Shown here piece by piece: positions 7,117-9,867 of a DNA stretch of 9,867 nt. The notes under the pieces are model-generated. The model did no database searches. It was not told the origin of the DNA and saw nothing but the letters and a program-made list of their open reading frames with translations. The stretch spans positions 1 through 9,867 of the forward strand of contig QNUZ01000075.1 in assembly GCA_004347865.1 (NCBI GenBank), read 5' to 3'. How positions within the stretch are numbered: the first letter of the stretch is position 1; each line of letters begins with the position of its first letter. A program made the translations under genes and the position numbers. This stretch comes from Archaeoglobi archaeon. Its GTDB lineage: Archaea; Halobacteriota; Archaeoglobi; Archaeoglobales; Archaeoglobaceae.

Positions 7117-7133
7117 AAAAATCAAAAGAGGAA
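7117..7133 (-). terminator. probable T-rich terminator after the integrase gene
   Basis: Read on the minus strand, this stretch is TTCCTCTTTTGATTTTT, about 40 bases after the integrase stop. It contains two T runs of the sort used by archaeal RNA polymerase. A short inverted repeat (ACTGCA at 7147-7152 and TGCAGT at 7168-7173) lies between the stop and the T runs, but with a 15-base loop it is weak. Confidence 0.28.
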
Positions 7134-7172
7134 GATGATTCAGCCTACTGCATCAGCAATATAATCTTGCAG

Positions 7173-8525
7173 TCATCCCATGTTTATTGGCTCCCCTGTT
7201 GGGTGTGTTTTTGATGCAGAAGATCTGTCAAACTTGGGATAGTTTGCAAAAAACTGGCTTCTCAAGTGCTCCAGATATCTGGGATAGCATTCATCAGCTT
7301 CGGAAAGCAAGTCCTCGTATCTGCTCTCGCTTACCCTCAGCTCCCCAAACCTCGATTGTATAAAGCGGGCAACCTCCCTCGGAATAACTTGGATCATCAG
7401 TCTCCAGGCAACTTTTCTCATGTACTTCGGCGCGAGGAGTTTGTGCTTCGTTGCATACTTTCCCAGTCTCCACTTTTTCAGCGTAGATCCGGCATATTTC
7501 TCGAGAATCTCCATAGTTTCTAGGGAAAAATAGGCCCAGTCACAAGGTTTCGCGATCTCCCTTATTCCAAGGTAATACCTGCAGAATCCCCTATCTTGGA
7601 AAATGACAAGCCTTGGAGTTACTAAATCTATTCCCGAAACCTCAACTAGTTCTTTTGGATTGAAAGATTTTATAAGGGCCAAGGCATGGGATAATCTCAA
7701 TCCCCCTTCGAGCATCAGTCTGTAAACCAGGTAATAAAGCTCGTTGCTCTCCTTAAGATGCTTTAAGGTCTTTGCAGCTTTTTCTATGCTGATTGGATAT
7801 GGCCTTGCATCGAGCTTGTAGCTTCTGCTGGGAACGACTTCCATTATCCAGCCGTATGTTTCCGGTGAGATCTTTCTAATAAAGTAAAGGTAACGAATAT
7901 AGTGCCTGAAAACATTTCTCAGCCAGCTGTTCTCGTGGTTTATCACGTAGTCTATAAGCTCCCTTGAAAGGCTTTTGCCTTCCAAGTATTCCCTGAACAG
8001 CTTTTTGTAGTATTCAAGAGTTTCCTGCGTTCTTACTTTTCTCCTCTTTTTGTATTCTTTCAGGAAATTCTCAAAACCATTCTCCCATGTGAGGACTATG
8101 TTTGCCGGCAAGATTCCGAGCATCTTTTTCAAATCCTCTCTGAAGTGCTCTACCGCGAACCTAAGGATCGCTTGCTTCAGGTATTCATCGCTTGTCGCCA
8201 AAGCCAGAGCCTGAAGTATGGCTGAATAGTCTATTGAGCCATCATCCTTCAGAATTCCTGCGACCTTTAACCTTTCAAAGCTTCCTACGATCTCGCTGAA
8301 CTCCTTTTCGTCGATGTGCTGCAGGGCTTTTAGAATGACTTCGTCGGGGATTTCTCTTTTGCCGTGGAGGTAGTTGTGCATCGATCCCTTCGAGATATCT
8401 AAAACTTCGATTGCCTTGCTAAAGCCTAACTTATCTTTGAATCTTCGAAGAATTGCCCTTCTAGACTCTTCGCTCAATCCTTTCACATTTATCTTTTCAA
8501 ACCATAGTGCAGATCGTAACTCCAT
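7173..8525 (-). CDS. archaeal tyrosine recombinase (SSV-like integrase) with N-terminal HTH
   Basis: The protein has 450 residues. The N-terminal part (about 17-76) is helical with a helix-turn-helix look: LGFSKAIEVLDISKGSMHNYLHG followed by IPDEVILKAL. A long helical core-binding region (about 150-230) resembles the SAM-like domain of integrases. The catalytic region has Arg277 in GGLRLSHAL, the segment PKYMRKVAW at 366-374 (archaeal version of the HxxR box, Arg370), Arg392 in RFIQSR (archaeal family FIQGR), and Tyr403 in ESRYEDLL as the likely nucleophile. ADECYPRYLEHL follows, as in SSV-type enzymes. All expected catalytic positions can be placed, so the protein is probably active or recently so. 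It is not split, unlike an SSV int gene after integration. It starts about 200 bases from tRNA-Arg. Promoter and operator-like repeats lie upstream (8554-8600), suggesting control by its own HTH; this is inference. Confidence 0.82.
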   Translation of the reverse strand: MELRSALWFEKINVKGLSEESRRAILRRFKDKLGFSKAIEVLDISKGSMHNYLHGKREIPDEVILKALQHIDEKEFSEIVGSFERLKVAGILKDDGSIDYSAILQALALATSDEYLKQAILRFAVEHFREDLKKMLGILPANIVLTWENGFENFLKEYKKRRKVRTQETLEYYKKLFREYLEGKSLSRELIDYVINHENSWLRNVFRHYIRYLYFIRKISPETYGWIMEVVPSRSYKLDARPYPISIEKAAKTLKHLKESNELYYLVYRLMLEGGLRLSHALALIKSFNPKELVEVSGIDLVTPRLVIFQDRGFCRYYLGIREIAKPCDWAYFSLETMEILEKYAGSTLKKWRLGKYATKHKLLAPKYMRKVAWRLMIQVIPREVARFIQSRFGELRVSESRYEDLLSEADECYPRYLEHLRSQFFANYPKFDRSSASKTHPTGEPINMG

Positions 8526-8553
8526 AGCAAACTCTTTTTTGAGGTATTATTCG

Positions 8554-8583
8554 AGTTCACGATTTTTCTAGCAATCGTGAACT
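8554..8583. repeat. perfect 11-bp inverted repeat, operator-like, at the integrase promoter
   Basis: AGTTCACGATT (8554-8564) and AATCGTGAACT (8573-8583) are exact inverted copies separated by 8 bases. The site covers the expected transcription start of the integrase gene, about 26 nt from its TATA box. A repressor bound here would block transcription. In RNA it could also form a hairpin in the leader. A second short palindrome (ACTAG-TT-CTAGT, 8581-8592) overlaps its right end and touches the TATA box. Confidence 0.75.
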
Positions 8584-8590
8584 AGTTCTA

Positions 8591-8606
8591 GTATATAAAT
8601 TTTTCC
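8591..8606 (-). promoter_or_regulatory. TATA box and BRE-like element of the integrase gene
   Basis: Read on the minus strand, GGAAAAA (8606-8600) is followed by TTTATATAC (8599-8591). This purine-rich BRE-like flank plus TATA box is a typical archaeal promoter. The predicted start near 8570 gives a leader of about 45 nt to the ATG at 8525. A weak AAGAG lies about 8 nt upstream of that ATG. Confidence 0.5.
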
Positions 8607-8701
8607 CTCGAAAAATGAGGGTAAAAAGTTCTTATTTTACTTTTCAAGTAAATTCAAGGCTTTAACAGAGTAAAATGGAAAAATAAGGTTAATATTTACT
8701 T
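8605..8701. repeat. AT-rich stretch with clustered inverted repeats and TTTAC/GTAAA motifs
   Basis: Between the integrase promoter and tRNA-Arg there are CCCTC/GAGGG (8605-8609, 8617-8621), GTAAAA/TTTTAC (8621-8626, 8635-8640) and TTTACTT/AAGTAAA (8636-8642, 8646-8652). Further single copies are GTAAAA at 8670-8675 and TTTACTT at 8695-8701. The pentamer TTTAC or its complement thus occurs five times in about 80 bases. Candidate uses are transcription-factor binding sites or recombinase arm sites. No gene is apparent here, and the stretch carries no open frame of note. Confidence 0.4.
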
Positions 8702-8726
8702 TGAATCTTTTAGAAGACCGATAAAG

Positions 8727-8801
8727 CGGACCCGCCGGGATTTGAACCCGGGATCTACGGCTTAGAAGGCCGTCGCTCTGTCCTGGCTGAGCCACGGGCC
8801 C
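8727..8801 (-). tRNA. tRNA-Arg (anticodon TCT)
   Basis: Read on the minus strand this is a full 75-nt cloverleaf. The acceptor stem GGGCCCG pairs with CGGGTCC (one G-T pair), with a G discriminator base. The D arm starts GGCTCAGCC. The anticodon stem ACGGC/GCCGT encloses the loop CTTCTAA, whose anticodon TCT (complement at 8764-8766) reads AGA arginine codons. The T arm is CCGGG-TTCAAAT-CCCGG. CCA is not encoded. There is no intron. It lies between the riboflavin gene and the integrase, all on the same strand, and has its own promoter. Confidence 0.97.
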
Positions 8802-8825
8802 AGCTTTTATATAACTCTGGGGGAT

Positions 8826-8840
8826 GTTTTTAAAGCTTTC
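8826..8840 (-). promoter_or_regulatory. promoter of tRNA-Arg
   Basis: On the minus strand GAAAGCTTTAAAAAC (8840-8826) combines a purine-rich BRE-like flank with a TATA box centred about 30 nt before the first tRNA base, as expected for a short 5' leader. A second TATA-like string (TTATATAAAAG, near 8804-8814) is too close to the tRNA to be its TATA box. Confidence 0.6.
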
Positions 8841-8841
8841 T

Positions 8842-8850
8842 CAAAAAAGA
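8842..8850 (-). terminator. oligo-T terminator of the riboflavin gene
   Basis: Ten bases after the stop codon at 8860 the minus strand reads TCTTTTTTG. This T6 run lies just upstream of the tRNA promoter and is a plausible archaeal termination site. Confidence 0.4.
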
Positions 8851-8859
8851 ATGGAGTTT

Positions 8860-9867
8860 TTAATCGTTTATACATAGAAAATGCCCCATTCTGTCTCTCT
8901 TTGCCTTTAGGTAGTTCAAATTTACTTCGGTCGGCTCCACTTCGATCGCTTCTCTCTTTACGCTGAAGCCGTATTTTGCAAGTTCCTCGATTTTTAGTGG
9001 ATTGTTGGTCAGAAGTCTCACGCTTTTCACGCCGAGATCCATCAATATCTGGGCCGCCACTCCGTAGCTCCTTAGATCCGGAGGAAATCCGAGCTTTATG
9101 TTTGCATCTACCGTGTCCACACCGTTTTCCTGGAGTTTATAGGCCATGAGCTTGTTTATAAGTCCGATACCCCGCCCCTCGTGTCCGCGCATGTATATCA
9201 GCACTCCCCTACCCTCGCGATCGATCATTTTAAGCGCGCTTTCCAGCTGTTCGCCGCAATCGCATCGAAGCGAGTGCAAAACGTCTCCTGTTAGGCATTC
9301 AGAATGAATTCTGACAAGCACATCGCCTTCTGCAACATTTCCCCTTACAAGTGCTATTATCTCTCCGATCGGACTCCTGTAACCCACAGCCTTAAAGGTC
9401 CCGTAAAACTTTGTGGGGAGTGTCGCTTCAACCACCCTTTCTACGATCTTCTCGTTTTTCAATCTGAACTCTATGAGTTCCCTTATGCTAATCAGGGGTA
9501 TGGAGTGAACCCTTGAAAAACTTTCTGCATAATCTTTTCCAGCAACCTCTCCTTCGGGGGTCAGGATTGGGGCATAGACTGCACAAGGTCTAAAGCCGGC
9601 CAATCTTGCAAGATCGGAACAGGCTTCCGCTATTCCGGGCCTTTCAAGGATCCCCATCTCTTTTGTTTCCTCAACAAAGATCCTTCCTGGAAACTTTATT
9701 TCCTCAGGAGTTAAATTTTCAAAAACAAGTCTCTTAATGAAGCTGGCTCTGTCTTCTGCGGATATCTTTTCCTTTTTTGGATCTACGGGAATAACGTTAC
9801 CGTTGAAAAAGACTTTGTTCAGTCCGAGTGAGGAAATCCTCTTCCAGGGCAGGGAGAGGCGTATTTC
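8860..9867 (-). CDS. ribA: RibB-RibA fusion: GTP cyclohydrolase II with degenerate DHBP synthase domain (5' end off window)
   Basis: The frame is open from the stop at 8860 to the right edge (335 codons seen), so the start is outside; the internal ATG at 9657 is not the start, because homology continues upstream of it. Counting from the first codon at the edge, residues 1-135 match the C-terminal half of DHBP synthase (RibB) and about 139-335 match GTP cyclohydrolase II (RibA). The RibA part is intact: zinc ligands Cys191, Cys202 and Cys204 in ECLTGDVLHSLRCDCGEQ, then GHEGRGIGL, Tyr243 in MAYKLQ, Arg266 in DLRSYG, and LLTNNPLKIEEL. It should convert GTP to the pyrimidine precursor of riboflavin, releasing formate and pyrophosphate. 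In the RibB part three conserved catalytic residues are replaced: His of RPGH by Arg62, metal-binding His of GHTEA by Ile79, and Glu of the CExxN strand by Pro100. That half is therefore probably inactive in making 3,4-dihydroxy-2-butanone 4-phosphate. Confidence 0.93.
   Translation of the reverse strand, partial: EIRLSLPWKRISSLGLNKVFFNGNVIPVDPKKEKISAEDRASFIKRLVFENLTPEEIKFPGRIFVEETKEMGILERPGIAEACSDLARLAGFRPCAVYAPILTPEGEVAGKDYAESFSRVHSIPLISIRELIEFRLKNEKIVERVVEATLPTKFYGTFKAVGYRSPIGEIIALVRGNVAEGDVLVRIHSECLTGDVLHSLRCDCGEQLESALKMIDREGRGVLIYMRGHEGRGIGLINKLMAYKLQENGVDTVDANIKLGFPPDLRSYGVAAQILMDLGVKSVRLLTNNPLKIEELAKYGFSVKREAIEVEPTEVNLNYLKAKRDRMGHFLCIND

Noticed and set aside
7147..7173. ACTGCA/TGCAGT inverted repeat as a strong terminator hairpin
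   Set aside because: The stem is six bases with a 15-base loop, overlaps the stop codon and is not directly followed by a T run.
6443..8726. A CRISPR array or known restriction-modification or defence system
   Set aside because: No regularly spaced direct repeats and no methyltransferase, cas or other named defence gene are present in the window.
8727..8760. The tRNA-Arg 3' end as an attachment site
   Set aside because: I looked for a second copy of this sequence between 6443 and 8700 and found none, so an att site is not claimed.
8804..8814. TTATATAAAAG on the minus strand as the tRNA-Arg TATA box
   Set aside because: It ends only a few bases before the tRNA, which would put the start inside the gene. 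The box at 8826-8840 has the right distance.
8860..9657. A free-standing 265-aa GTP cyclohydrolase II starting at ATG 9657
   Set aside because: Seventy more codons upstream are open and match the DHBP synthase domain in the same frame, so the true start is beyond the window edge.

Overview
The window looks like chromosomal DNA of a thermophilic archaeon. The evidence is TTTTAA-type TATA boxes placed for leaderless or near-leaderless transcripts, several GTG/TTG starts, heavy use of AGG (Arg) and ATA (Ile), a MoxR/DUF58 membrane operon, and an SSV-like archaeal integrase. Archaeoglobales (Archaeoglobus, Geoglobus, Ferroglobus) is my best guess; this is inference, since no database could be consulted.

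Layout. (1) Positions 1-998, minus strand: three tightly overlapping genes for membrane or exported proteins. They are a two-helix protein with a cytoplasm-sized domain and a four-cysteine cluster, a 79-aa membrane protein, and the first 17 codons of an exported protein that runs off the left edge. (2) A 39-bp gap with two opposed TATA boxes separates this set from a plus-strand cluster at 1038-6442. That cluster encodes an exported Ig-like/DUF4129 protein, a DUF4350 protein, a MoxR AAA+ ATPase, a DUF58 protein and a polytopic membrane protein. Starts and stops overlap as ATGA at every junction except before moxR, where a second promoter nearly identical to the first one sits. (3) Positions 6443-8726 look like an accessory insert of lower GC by eye: a PD-(D/E)XK nuclease-like gene (plus) and, converging on it, an HTH/tyrosine-recombinase gene (minus) with a palindromic operator-like site at its promoter. 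(4) tRNA-Arg(TCT) on the minus strand at 8727-8801, with its own TATA box. (5) At the right edge, minus strand, the 3' part of a RibB-RibA fusion gene whose GTP cyclohydrolase II half looks intact. Its RibB (DHBP synthase) half lacks several catalytic residues.

How the genes work together. The region 2 proteins match the widespread MoxR-DUF58-DUF4129-DUF4350 neighbourhood. There a MoxR chaperone-like ATPase acts with a DUF58/vWA-like partner on envelope proteins; the exact role is not established. The nuclease/integrase pair resembles cargo or a remnant of an integrated element beside a tRNA gene, but no att repeat copying the tRNA 3' end is visible. The RibBA-like protein would commit GTP to riboflavin synthesis. 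DHBP would then have to come from a separate RibB.

Most worth a second look: the inactivated RibB domain; the shared promoter-to-start geometry, with GTG/TTG starts 27-28 nt after TTTTAA; the crossed divergent promoter; the perfect 11-bp inverted repeat at the integrase promoter; and the unexplained four-cysteine membrane protein.
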